NCBI GenBank assembly: GCA_000508965.1
Contig: BAHV02000012.1
Location: forward strand, 62,001-126,000
Direction: 5' to 3'
Length of the DNA stretch: 64,000 nt
Source: Dielma sp000508965
GTDB taxonomy: Bacteria > Bacillota_I > Bacilli_A > Erysipelotrichales > Erysipelotrichaceae
A model generated the notes under the pieces. It was given only the letters and a program-made list of their open reading frames with translations, ran no database searches and was not told where the DNA came from. The stretch's first letter is position 1, and each line of letters opens with the position of its first letter. The position numbers and the translations under genes were made by a program. Below, one piece after another: positions 1 through 7,828 of this stretch.

Positions 1-1
1 T

Positions 2-931
2 GTCACCGGCGTTTTCGCAACCACTCAGGAATTTGACAGTATGGCTAAGGTTGCCGATGTAATTGATTCCGGTATTGTTAAGGGATCGCGCATTCTTGGC
101 ATACAGGCTGAGGGGCCTTTCCGTCATCCTAAATATATGGGTGCCAGCAAAGGCTTTGACTGGCCTAAGCCAAGTGTTGATTATGCGAAACAAATGAATG
201 AAGCTGCCAAAGGCCATCTGAAATATATGTCAGTATCGACAGATCTTGAGGGAATTGAAGCTGTTATGCAGTATTTACTGAGTCAAAACATTCGCATTGC
301 TGCCGGTCATACCGATGCTGATTATGAAGAAATGAAAAAAGGCTTTAAAATGGGCGCTACCAGCATTTCCCATTTCGGTAATGCGATGCGGCCGATTCAT
401 CAGCGCAGCGGCGGTGCCATAACCGCTTGCTTATTAGATGAAGATATCATTCTGGAAATCATCTGTGATCATGTGCATCTGGCTCCGGAAATCATCGATT
501 TATATTTCAGAGTCAAAGACAGTGAGCATTTTATTCTGATTTCTGATTCATCAGAGCTTGCCTGTATGCCGGCGGGCCGATATTATGCAAGAGGTAAAGA
601 ACGCATCGTAACTGAAGCGGGACACATTGTGCTTGATGATGGTACGATCAGCGGCAGCGGACAATATGTTTTATATGACATGCGCAATCTGATCTTTAAA
701 CACCAGATACCTGCCGATAAAGTGATTAAAATGGCTTCGCTGCAGCCAGCCAAATATTTTCATTTAGAAGAAAAGAAAGGCAGTATCGCGATCGGCAAGG
801 ACGCTGATTTTGTCATTCTCGATCAGGATTGGCATGTTGTTCAAACATATGTCGAGGGAATAAAACAGTATGATTTTCAAATCCATACACAGCTGATCAA
901 TCCAGCCATGAAGAATCTGCTGGCTGTTTAA
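2..931 (+). CDS. nagA: N-acetylglucosamine-6-phosphate deacetylase, 5'-truncated by the window
   Basis: The enzyme removes acetate from GlcNAc-6-phosphate in amino-sugar catabolism, in the cytoplasm. The frame is open from base 2, so the true start lies upstream of the window; the first internal ATG is at 41. Visible amidohydrolase features are EGPF (substrate loop), AGHTDA, SISHFGNAM (cf. THLFNAM in the family), the late acidic motif ISDSS, and the C-terminal GKDADFVILD typical of NagA. About 310 residues are present; the family is about 380-400. It is followed by a promoter and an unrelated beta-glucoside operon, so it is probably the last gene of its own unit. Confidence 0.9.
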   Translation, partial: VTGVFATTQEFDSMAKVADVIDSGIVKGSRILGIQAEGPFRHPKYMGASKGFDWPKPSVDYAKQMNEAAKGHLKYMSVSTDLEGIEAVMQYLLSQNIRIAAGHTDADYEEMKKGFKMGATSISHFGNAMRPIHQRSGGAITACLLDEDIILEIICDHVHLAPEIIDLYFRVKDSEHFILISDSSELACMPAGRYYARGKERIVTEAGHIVLDDGTISGSGQYVLYDMRNLIFKHQIPADKVIKMASLQPAKYFHLEEKKGSIAIGKDADFVILDQDWHVVQTYVEGIKQYDFQIHTQLINPAMKNLLAV

Positions 932-958
932 AAACCTAAAAATTAATCAAATTTAGGG

Positions 959-987
959 TTGACAATTCTGAAAGCGCATACTATTAT
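959..987 (+). promoter_or_regulatory. SigA-type promoter of the beta-glucoside operon
   Basis: TTGACA at 959-964 and TATTAT at 982-987 are separated by 17 bases. It lies just after nagA and ahead of the antitermination leader. Confidence 0.8.
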
Positions 988-999
988 AGACAATGTAAA

Positions 1000-1029
1000 T
1001 AGGTTAGTTACTCTTTGAGGCTTGTCCTA
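1000..1029 (+). promoter_or_regulatory. RAT-like antiterminator site for the downstream BglG-family protein
   Basis: A 30-base imperfect hairpin has outer arms TAGG (1000-1003) and CCTA (1026-1029), an internal loop, and an inner CTC/GAG stem. Its 3' half shares bases 1011-1018 with the 5' arm of the terminator that follows. This mutually exclusive arrangement is the known design of LicT/SacT/BglG targets. The sequence matches the RAT consensus only loosely, so the call rests on structure and on the regulator gene next to it. Confidence 0.6.
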
Positions 1030-1078
1030 GAACACAAATATTTTTTGTGTTGCTGGCGGCATCGAAGAGTTTTTTTTA
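1010..1078 (+). terminator. Leader terminator controlled by antitermination
   Basis: ACTCTTTGA at 1010-1018 pairs with TCGAAGAGT at 1062-1070 and is followed by eight more Ts. A second small hairpin (ACACAAA...TTTGTGT) lies inside the long loop. It sits between the promoter and the first gene of the operon. Confidence 0.65.
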
Positions 1079-1093
1079 TAGGCGGGTGAAACT

Positions 1094-1909
1094 ATGAGAG
1101 TGATTAAAAATATTCATAACAATATATCTTTATGCCTTGATTCTAAGGGAAATGAAGTAATCGCATTTGGTAAAGGGATCGGTTTTAGAAAGCCGCCTTA
1201 TGATATCCCTGTTTCGCAGATTGAACGTACTTTCTATAATGCGAATCCCATTCTTGTCGATACTTTATCACAGATTCCGGAAGCAATTATTCAAGTCAGT
1301 ACCGATATTATTGATTACGCAAATCAATTGCTGAACGGTAAATTTAACGATAATCTGATATTTACACTGGCAGATCATATTATGTTCAGTATGAAGCGTC
1401 AGAAAGAGCATATCAATATCAATCTGCCGCTGGCCCATGAGGTCAAGCATATGTATCCAACGGAAATCAAAATCGGTGAATATGCGTTAAAAATTATAAA
1501 AGAAAAACTAAATGTCGAGCTGCCGAAACAGGAAGCCGCCATCATCACCCTGCATGTGATCGATTATGGTTTGGTTGATAATCAGCTGACCAACAGCAAC
1601 AGTCAAAGCAGAATCGATCAATGCGCGGAAATCGTAGAAGAATGTATGAATTTAAAAATCGATAAGGAAGGGTTTAATTATTCAAGATTTGTTTCACATA
1701 TGTATTATTTATTAGATCGTGTCGCAAATAACAAAGAAATTAAAACACAGAATCAAAAAATGTTTGATCAATTGATTCTTGAATATCCCCAAACTTATGA
1801 ATGTGCAATAAGAATATGTAAAGCATTGGAAATTAAACTTAATGATGAAGAATTGCTGTATTTAATTCTGCATGTAAATCGTTTAAGCAGCAGAGAAGAA
1901 ACCCTTTAA
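1094..1909 (+). CDS. licT: BglG/LicT-family transcriptional antiterminator
   Basis: An RNA-binding antiterminator that lets polymerase pass the leader terminator when the beta-glucoside PTS is transporting sugar. The 271-residue length is normal. The N-terminal CAT RNA-binding domain (about 1-60) starts MRVIKNIHNN with FGKGIGFRK. PRD1 follows, with conserved histidines in LADHIMFSM and ITLHVIDYG; PRD2 shows YSRFVSHMYY and LILHVNRL. These histidines are the PTS phosphorylation sites in the family. It is the first gene behind its own presumed RAT site, so it is probably autoregulated. The symbol is by family resemblance; bglG-type names fit equally. Confidence 0.9.
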   Translation: MRVIKNIHNNISLCLDSKGNEVIAFGKGIGFRKPPYDIPVSQIERTFYNANPILVDTLSQIPEAIIQVSTDIIDYANQLLNGKFNDNLIFTLADHIMFSMKRQKEHININLPLAHEVKHMYPTEIKIGEYALKIIKEKLNVELPKQEAAIITLHVIDYGLVDNQLTNSNSQSRIDQCAEIVEECMNLKIDKEGFNYSRFVSHMYYLLDRVANNKEIKTQNQKMFDQLILEYPQTYECAIRICKALEIKLNDEELLYLILHVNRLSSREETL

Positions 1910-1976
1910 GTTTTTTACGAACCATTGGCGCCGATGAATTCGAAAAAAATAGATAGCTGTAAGGAGGAAACACAAA

Positions 1977-3338
1977 GTGGCTAAAAAGAATTATGATGAA
2001 TTATCTGAAAAGATTCTGATCGAAGTAGGCGGCAGGGAGAATATTGCCCGTGCTTATCACTGTATGACGCGTTTGCGTTTAGATGTAAAGGATAAAGGCT
2101 TAGTTAATACAGAAGCGTTGGAAAAGCTAAGCGGTATTGCCGGCTGTCAGTGGAATGGCAGTCAGCTGCAGATTATTGTCGGTCAGGAGGTCGATGATTT
2201 GTATGTGAATTTCTGTAAGACTGCCGGTATTGACGCGGAAAGAAAGATCGAAGAGAATTTAGACAAAGAAAAGAAGAAATTCAGCATCGGTTTAATCTTT
2301 CAAACATTATCCGCGATTTTATTACCGGTCATTCCTGCTTTAGCCGGCGCTGGTATGATCAAGGGTCTGTCAACGATTTTAACTTCTTATTTAGGCGTTG
2401 ATGCTGGCTCAACATTTATTACAGTAATGAATATGGCGGGCGATTGTGCCTTTTATTTCTTACCGTTCTTAGTTGCCTGGTCAGCGTCTAAACGTTTTGA
2501 AACCAATACGCCGTTAGCGATATCGCTGGCCGGTGTACTCTTGTACCCAACGATGACAGCTGGTAATACTGCCGGTGCGGAAGCAATGAGCTTGTTGGGT
2601 CTGCCGATTCCATTCCCAAGATATTTTGGCAGTACGATTCCTATTATCTTAACGGTGTGGGTGTTAAGTTATGTATATAAGTATATCAATAAATTTATGC
2701 CTAAAAGTCTGCGCATCGTATTTACACCGACACTTGTCTTATTGATTATGACGCCATTGACATTAACCGCTATCGGTCCGCTGGCTATGTATATTTCAAC
2801 ACTGCTGGTTGGTCTATTCAATTTCCTATATGGCTTATCGCCGATTATCGCAGGAACCATTATCGGCGGCACACGATTGTTTGTCGTTATGACCGGAATG
2901 CATTTATCGTTAAGCACAATTTGCTTAGGCAATATTGCAGAGCTTGGCTATGACTGGCTGCTGCCGATGCATACGATGGGAACCCTTGCTTTATTTGGTG
3001 CTTGTATGGGTGTCTGGGTAAAAGCTAAAAATACAGAAAACAAACAGATCGGTGCTTCCACAGCGATTTCATCCTTTATCGGAATTACTGAGCCTGGTAT
3101 TTATGGGGTTTTCCTGAAATTTAAAAATGCGATGCTGGCGACAATTGTCGGCGGTGCTGTTGGTGGTGCTATTGTCGGTATGTTTGGCGGCCGTGCCCTG
3201 GCATTCGTTAATTCATGTATTCTGTCAACACCGGTATTTATGACTGAAAACTTCTGGTGTGTAGCGCTTGGTATGCTTGTCTCAGCGGCCATTGCCTTCT
3301 CCATGGTTATGGTTCTGGGCGTTAATGACGATAAATAA
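1977..3338 (+). CDS. PTS beta-glucoside-family EIIBC component
   Basis: A membrane permease that imports and phosphorylates a beta-glucoside. The start is GTG, chosen for the aaggagg ribosome site at 1961-1967. Residues 1-90 form the EIIB domain with the phospho-cysteine Cys29 in CMTRLR. The rest is an EIIC domain of about ten membrane segments, with ISSFIGITEPGIYGV near residue 370, the motif of the glucose/glucoside EIIC family. No EIIA is fused: the protein ends at 453 residues, against about 610-630 for BglP-type EIIBCA, and the next gene supplies EIIA. The exact sugar cannot be read from sequence; aryl-beta-glucosides or cellobiose are likely. Confidence 0.9.
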   Translation: MAKKNYDELSEKILIEVGGRENIARAYHCMTRLRLDVKDKGLVNTEALEKLSGIAGCQWNGSQLQIIVGQEVDDLYVNFCKTAGIDAERKIEENLDKEKKKFSIGLIFQTLSAILLPVIPALAGAGMIKGLSTILTSYLGVDAGSTFITVMNMAGDCAFYFLPFLVAWSASKRFETNTPLAISLAGVLLYPTMTAGNTAGAEAMSLLGLPIPFPRYFGSTIPIILTVWVLSYVYKYINKFMPKSLRIVFTPTLVLLIMTPLTLTAIGPLAMYISTLLVGLFNFLYGLSPIIAGTIIGGTRLFVVMTGMHLSLSTICLGNIAELGYDWLLPMHTMGTLALFGACMGVWVKAKNTENKQIGASTAISSFIGITEPGIYGVFLKFKNAMLATIVGGAVGGAIVGMFGGRALAFVNSCILSTPVFMTENFWCVALGMLVSAAIAFSMVMVLGVNDDK

Positions 3339-3367
3339 AACTTGATGATTGCGGGAAGGAGAGAGCT

Positions 3368-3856
3368 ATGAGTTTGTTAGGTTTATTTAGTAAAAAAGAA
3401 AAACTGCCTGAAGTATCCAATCAAAATCTAGTTGCGGTCGTGAAGGGAGAAATGATTGCACCGGATCAGATTGAGGATAAGGTCTTCGCGAATGAAACTT
3501 TAGGCAAAACAATTGGTTTTATTCCAAGTTCAAATGAATTTGTATCACCCTGCAATGGTACCTTAGAGGTAATGTTTCCAACCGGTCATGCTTTTGCGAT
3601 CCGGATGCAGGACGGCACGGGTGTACTGGTGCATATCGGTATCAATACCGTTGATTTGCAGGGCCGCGGCTTTAAAGTATTTGCTAAACAAGGAGCCAAA
3701 GTACAAGCGGGGCAAAAAATCGTTGAAGCCGATTTAGTCGCTATTCAAGCCGCTGGCTATTCAATGACCACGATGCTGATCATTACTGAACCAACCAAAG
3801 ATGAATATGTATTTTCATCATTCGGTCTTAAAGAAAAAGCTGAAATCATTTTATAA
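3368..3856 (+). CDS. PTS EIIA component, glucose/Crr type
   Basis: A 162-residue soluble phosphocarrier that passes phosphate from HPr to the EIIB domain encoded just upstream. The two active-site histidines are His74 (PTGHAFAI) and His89 (VHIGINTVDLQGRGF). The N-terminal 20 residues resemble the leader of stand-alone EIIA-Glc proteins. It is 29 bases after EIIBC with an aaggagaga ribosome site. Being a separate polypeptide, it could also serve other EIIBC permeases in the cell; that is inference. Confidence 0.92.
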   Translation: MSLLGLFSKKEKLPEVSNQNLVAVVKGEMIAPDQIEDKVFANETLGKTIGFIPSSNEFVSPCNGTLEVMFPTGHAFAIRMQDGTGVLVHIGINTVDLQGRGFKVFAKQGAKVQAGQKIVEADLVAIQAAGYSMTTMLIITEPTKDEYVFSSFGLKEKAEIIL

Positions 3857-3869
3857 AAGGAGGAGTTAA

Positions 3870-5345
3870 ATGTATACCAATCAAAGTGAATTAAAATTTC
3901 CTCAGGGCTTCCTGTGGGGCGGCGCTACGGCCGCAAATCAATGCGAAGGAGCATGGGATATCGACGGCAAGGGAATGACGATTCAGGACTGTCTGGAATT
4001 CAGAGCCGGCAATATTTCCAATATGACTAAACAGTTTGCTTTTACTTCTGAGGATTTAAACAAAGCGCAGAGCGCGAATACAATCAATTATCCTAAACGC
4101 AGAGGCATTGATTTTTATCATCATTATAAAGAAGATATCGCTTTATTCGCGGAAATGGGTTTTAAGGTTTATCGTATGTCGATCTGCTGGTCAAGAATCT
4201 TCACTGACCCTGAAGATGAAACACCAAATGAAAAGGGTATTGAATTTTATGTTAATGTTTTAAAAGAATGTAAAAAGTATAACATTGAACCTTTGGTGAC
4301 CTTATCACATTATGATGTTCCTGTCGCTTTGATCAAGAAATACCGCGGCTGGTACGGCAGAGAATGTGTCAATTTATTCGTTAAATACGCGAAGGTATGC
4401 TTTGAACATTTCGGTCCCTATGTCAAATATTGGTTAACCTTTAATGAGGTTGATGCGATGCTGCGCCATCCGGTAACCAGCGGCGGTCTGATTGAGGATC
4501 AGTTTGAAGATGTGCCGTTTGAACAGGCGATGTATCAGGCAATGCATCACCAAATGATTGCCAGCGCATTAGCGGTTAAAGCCGGTCATGAATTATACCC
4601 TGAAGCGCAAATCGGCTGTATGATGACCAAGCTGTGTTTTTATCCTTATACGTGCAAACCGGAGGATAATCTGGCGACTCAGCAGCGAATGAGAAGTATT
4701 TACCGATATGTAGACATTCAGGTATTCGGTGAATATCCGATCTATCTGAAGAAAGAAATCAGCAATAAGGGATATACGGTTAAATTTGAAGAAAATGATG
4801 AACAAATATTAAAAGAAGGAATTGTAGATTTTGTCAGCTTTTCTTACTACATGACCTCCTGCTGGGCCGCGGATACGAATGGCTTGGAGCTCTCGCCGGG
4901 CAACACGTTTAACGGTGTTAAAAATCCATATCTGCCAAGCAGTGAATGGGGCTGGCAGACAGATGCTTCCGGCTTGCGCTATTCTTTAGTGGAATTATAT
5001 GACCGTTTCAGAAAACCGCTTTTCATTGTTGAAAATGGGTTAGGCGCCAGAGATACGGTCAGCGAAGATGGTCATATCCATGATCCTTACCGTAAAGCAT
5101 ATCTAAAGGAACATGTATGCGCGATGAGCGACGCAATTAATCTAGATGGTGTTGACTTAATGGGCTACACATGGTGGGGCTGCATCGATCTGTTATCGGA
5201 ATCGACAAGAGAAATGTCAAAGCGTTATGGCTTTATCTATGTTGACTTGGATGATTATGGCAGCGGTACCGGCAAGCGGATCAAGAAGGATAGTTTTGAT
5301 TACTACAAGCAGGTCATCGCATCCAATGGAACGATGCTTGAATGA
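3870..5345 (+). CDS. 6-phospho-beta-glucosidase, glycoside hydrolase family 1
   Basis: It splits the phosphorylated beta-glucoside delivered by the PTS into glucose-6-phosphate and the aglycone or sugar. Family 1 landmarks are all present: FLWGGATAANQCEG at the N terminus, the acid/base Glu193 in TFNEVD, and the nucleophile Glu388 in FIVENGLG. The C-terminal MSKRYGFIYVD is also typical. At 491 residues it is of normal length. An aaaggaggag ribosome site precedes the ATG by a few bases. The gene overlaps the next one by 4 bases, implying translational coupling. Substrate range (cellobiose, arbutin, salicin) is not determinable here. Confidence 0.93.
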   Translation: MYTNQSELKFPQGFLWGGATAANQCEGAWDIDGKGMTIQDCLEFRAGNISNMTKQFAFTSEDLNKAQSANTINYPKRRGIDFYHHYKEDIALFAEMGFKVYRMSICWSRIFTDPEDETPNEKGIEFYVNVLKECKKYNIEPLVTLSHYDVPVALIKKYRGWYGRECVNLFVKYAKVCFEHFGPYVKYWLTFNEVDAMLRHPVTSGGLIEDQFEDVPFEQAMYQAMHHQMIASALAVKAGHELYPEAQIGCMMTKLCFYPYTCKPEDNLATQQRMRSIYRYVDIQVFGEYPIYLKKEISNKGYTVKFEENDEQILKEGIVDFVSFSYYMTSCWAADTNGLELSPGNTFNGVKNPYLPSSEWGWQTDASGLRYSLVELYDRFRKPLFIVENGLGARDTVSEDGHIHDPYRKAYLKEHVCAMSDAINLDGVDLMGYTWWGCIDLLSESTREMSKRYGFIYVDLDDYGSGTGKRIKKDSFDYYKQVIASNGTMLE

Positions 5346-6169
5346 TGAAAATATTTGTCAGTGATCTGGACGGTACGCTGATTGATCAGTCACTGCAAAA
5401 CAATGATACAGTGAAAGCCTGTGTGCAGCAGATCCTGCATTCAAAAAATGAGTTAGTTATTGCTACCGGCCGTTCACTGCATGGTATAAAGGTTTTGAAT
5501 TTTTATGACGCGCCGATTTATTTCATCATCATGAACGGCGCGATACTTTTAGACCGCAATAAAGCGGTGCTTTATAAAAAGGGAATTGATGAACAGGTGG
5601 TTAGTGCTGCTTATCGCCGATATCCAAATGATAATGTAGAATATATCATGCAGGATAAAACATTTATGGCCATCTCAAAAGAAGCTTATCTGATGAATTA
5701 TGGCAAATGGGATGTCTGGCAAAAGAAAATGAGCGGCAATGATGAACAGTTTCAATTCATGCTATCACACTATGTCTTTGATGCGGACATCAGCCAAATT
5801 AAAGATCAAGTGGTGAAAATAAATATTTTGGAGATGGATGCGAAAAAATATAAAGAGAAAGAAGCTTTTTTCAAAACCTTTGATGAGGTCGTTAACAACC
5901 CTTTTGATACTCATGTTATAGAACTGACCGCAGCCGGTGTCACAAAGCAAAGCGCGATGGATAAGCTGCTTCAGCTTACCGGTTGGCATAAGGATAACAT
6001 CTATGTCTTTGGTGATGGCGATAATGATGCGATGCTGTTAGCGGCCTATGATCATTCCTATGCCGTTGACAATGCGTCTGAAAAAGCAAAAAACAGTGCT
6101 AAATATATTATTGGCAGCTGTAAAGATAATTCTGTAATCAATCAGATTGCTCAAATTATGACCTTGTAA
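5342..6169 (+). CDS. Cof-type HAD-superfamily hydrolase
   Basis: A cytoplasmic sugar-phosphate phosphatase of the Cof/YidA subfamily. Motif I is FVSDLDGTLID, motif II is VIATGRS, and motifs III/IV are the Lys-containing stretch before VFGDGDNDAML. The 275 residues include a C2-type cap. It starts inside the stop codon of the GH1 gene (two adjacent ATGs at 5342 and 5345), so it belongs to the beta-glucoside operon. It may dephosphorylate a sugar phosphate produced by the pathway and so relieve sugar-phosphate stress; that role is inference. Confidence 0.88.
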   Translation: MMKIFVSDLDGTLIDQSLQNNDTVKACVQQILHSKNELVIATGRSLHGIKVLNFYDAPIYFIIMNGAILLDRNKAVLYKKGIDEQVVSAAYRRYPNDNVEYIMQDKTFMAISKEAYLMNYGKWDVWQKKMSGNDEQFQFMLSHYVFDADISQIKDQVVKINILEMDAKKYKEKEAFFKTFDEVVNNPFDTHVIELTAAGVTKQSAMDKLLQLTGWHKDNIYVFGDGDNDAMLLAAYDHSYAVDNASEKAKNSAKYIIGSCKDNSVINQIAQIMTL

Positions 6170-6210
6170 TTTTCTTTTCTTTGGCTGCGTGCAGCCTTAA
6201 TGATTAAGTC

Positions 6211-6238
6211 TTGACAAAACCTTCAAAGATGGTAAACT
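6211..6238 (+). promoter_or_regulatory. Promoter of the hisS-aspS operon
   Basis: TTGACA at 6211-6216 and TAAACT at 6233-6238 with a 16-base spacer, just upstream of the T-box leader. Confidence 0.75.
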
Positions 6239-6249
6239 TATAGTAAATC

Positions 6250-6455
6250 CTATGAATAAGCGTGTTTTAGAAGTCATGCGAAGAGAGAAGGCGGTTGGTG
6301 TAAGCCTTTGTTGAGTTCTGAAACTGGACACTTTGGAGGAGCTGTTCTGATAAGGTTCAGCCGTTCATTCCGCGTTAGGGAACAAAGTTGCAGCATCCGT
6401 GCTGAACTAAGGTGGTACCGCGCTTATGCGTCCTTAGATGAGGGCGCTTTTTATT
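6250..6455 (+). promoter_or_regulatory. T-box leader of hisS-aspS
   Basis: A tRNA-sensing riboswitch that reads uncharged tRNA and lets transcription continue. The diagnostic T-box AAGGTGGTACCGCG is at 6409-6422, directly before the terminator. A stem I with an apical GGC...GCC hairpin lies at about 6290-6306. Its 3' side carries GACAC at 6327-6331, which contains both an Asp codon (GAC) and a His codon (CAC) overlapping by one base. Together with the promoter region this leader accounts for the gene-free stretch 6170-6475. Confidence 0.92.
6428..6453 (+). terminator. T-box-controlled terminator
   Basis: GCGTCCT (6428-6434) pairs with AGGGCGC (6441-6447) and is followed by TTTTTATTT. The T-box just upstream would form the competing antiterminator. 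Confidence 0.85.
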
Positions 6456-6475
6456 TACCAAAAAGGAGAAATAGT

Positions 6476-7816
6476 ATGAGTAATTATCAAATGCCAAGAG
6501 GCACTCAGGATATCCTGCCGGCAATGTCATCGAAATGGCACAAGCTGGAAGACTTACTGCGTCAGTTCTGTTATGTCTATGATTACAGCGAAATCCGCAC
6601 ACCGATCTTTGAACACACAGAAGTATTTAAACGCGGCAATGATTCATCAGATATGGTGAACAAGGAAATGTATACATTTATGGATAACGGCGGCCGTTCA
6701 TTAACTCTGCGGCCTGAGGGAACCGCCGGGGTTGCCCGCAGCTTTGTAGAGAATAAGCTGTTTGGCAGTGCTGATTTACCGGTTAAAATGTATTACATGG
6801 GACCGCAGTTTCGTTATGAACGTCCGCAGAAGGGAAGACAGCGCATCTTTAATCAGTTTGGTGTTGAGGTAATCGGCGCTAAAAATCCGCTGCTTGATGT
6901 CGAAGCCATCTCTTTAGGCTGGTCAATCCTGTCTGCCTTAGGCTTGTCGGATTTGAAAGTCTTATTAAATACATTGGGTGATGATGAATCACGGGATGCC
7001 TACCGCACAGCTTTAAAGGAACACTTTAAAAAAGATATTTCTTCCATGTGTTCTGACTGTCAGCGCCGTTATGAACAGAATCCGTTAAGAATTCTGGATT
7101 GCAAGGTTGATGCTGATGCTGAAATTATGAAAACGGTGCCCAAGATTCACGACTATCTGACCCCTGAATCCAAGGCGTATTTTGATGCTGTATGCGCTGG
7201 CTTAGATGCGCTGGAAATTCCCTATGTAATTGAAGATCGTTTAGTGCGCGGCTTGGATTATTATACCCACACCGTCTTTGAGGTTGTTTCAGTGAATGAA
7301 CAGATGGGTTCACAAAGCACTGTCTTAGCCGGCGGCCGTTATGATGGTCTGGTAGAATATTTCGGCGGTCCGCAGGGCATGTCCGGCATTGGCTGGGCAA
7401 TGGGCATGGAACGTATCCTGATCGCCCTTGAAGCTGAAGGTATCGATATGAGTGATCCTGAGGAATTAGATGCCTATGTGCTGTGCCTTGATGAAAGTGC
7501 TGCCTTAGAAGCCTTTAAGATCACGACTGAATTAAGAGCAGCCGGCTATCGCTCAGATATGGATTATCTGAACCGTTCCTTTAAGGCTCAATTTAAAACG
7601 GTAGACCGCAGGAAGGCAAAGGCTGCTATATTAGTCGGTGAAACCGAAATTAAAAATCAAAGTGTTACGATTAAACGCATTGATGATCAAACACAGGTCA
7701 GCGTGCCGATGAGTGATCTCATTGATACCATGGATTCTATGTTTGCCATGGAAGATGAACATGAACATACTTGCACATGTGGTGAAGGTAATTGCACATG
7801 CGGCAATCATGAATAG
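6476..7816 (+). CDS. hisS: Histidyl-tRNA synthetase
   Basis: It charges tRNA-His. The start at 6476 is chosen because it follows an aaaggag site and begins MSNYQMPRGTQDILP, the family N terminus; the frame stays open further upstream only by running through the T-box. Class II motif 2 is YMGPQFRYERPQKGR; HisA motifs include LVRGLDYYTHTVFE and AGGRYDGL; motif 3 is GIGWAMGMERI. The C-terminal anticodon domain (about 330-420) is normal. The last 19 residues form an unusual His/Cys-rich tail with CTCGEGNCTCG. It is cotranscribed with aspS 12 bases downstream. Confidence 0.97.
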   Translation: MSNYQMPRGTQDILPAMSSKWHKLEDLLRQFCYVYDYSEIRTPIFEHTEVFKRGNDSSDMVNKEMYTFMDNGGRSLTLRPEGTAGVARSFVENKLFGSADLPVKMYYMGPQFRYERPQKGRQRIFNQFGVEVIGAKNPLLDVEAISLGWSILSALGLSDLKVLLNTLGDDESRDAYRTALKEHFKKDISSMCSDCQRRYEQNPLRILDCKVDADAEIMKTVPKIHDYLTPESKAYFDAVCAGLDALEIPYVIEDRLVRGLDYYTHTVFEVVSVNEQMGSQSTVLAGGRYDGLVEYFGGPQGMSGIGWAMGMERILIALEAEGIDMSDPEELDAYVLCLDESAALEAFKITTELRAAGYRSDMDYLNRSFKAQFKTVDRRKAKAAILVGETEIKNQSVTIKRIDDQTQVSVPMSDLIDTMDSMFAMEDEHEHTCTCGEGNCTCGNHE

Positions 7817-7828
7817 GAGGATCAGTAA

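Noticed and set aside
6308..6475. N-terminal extension of HisRS reading through the T-box
   Set aside because: It is open by chance across a structured leader and terminator; the ribosome site and family N terminus fix the start at 6476.
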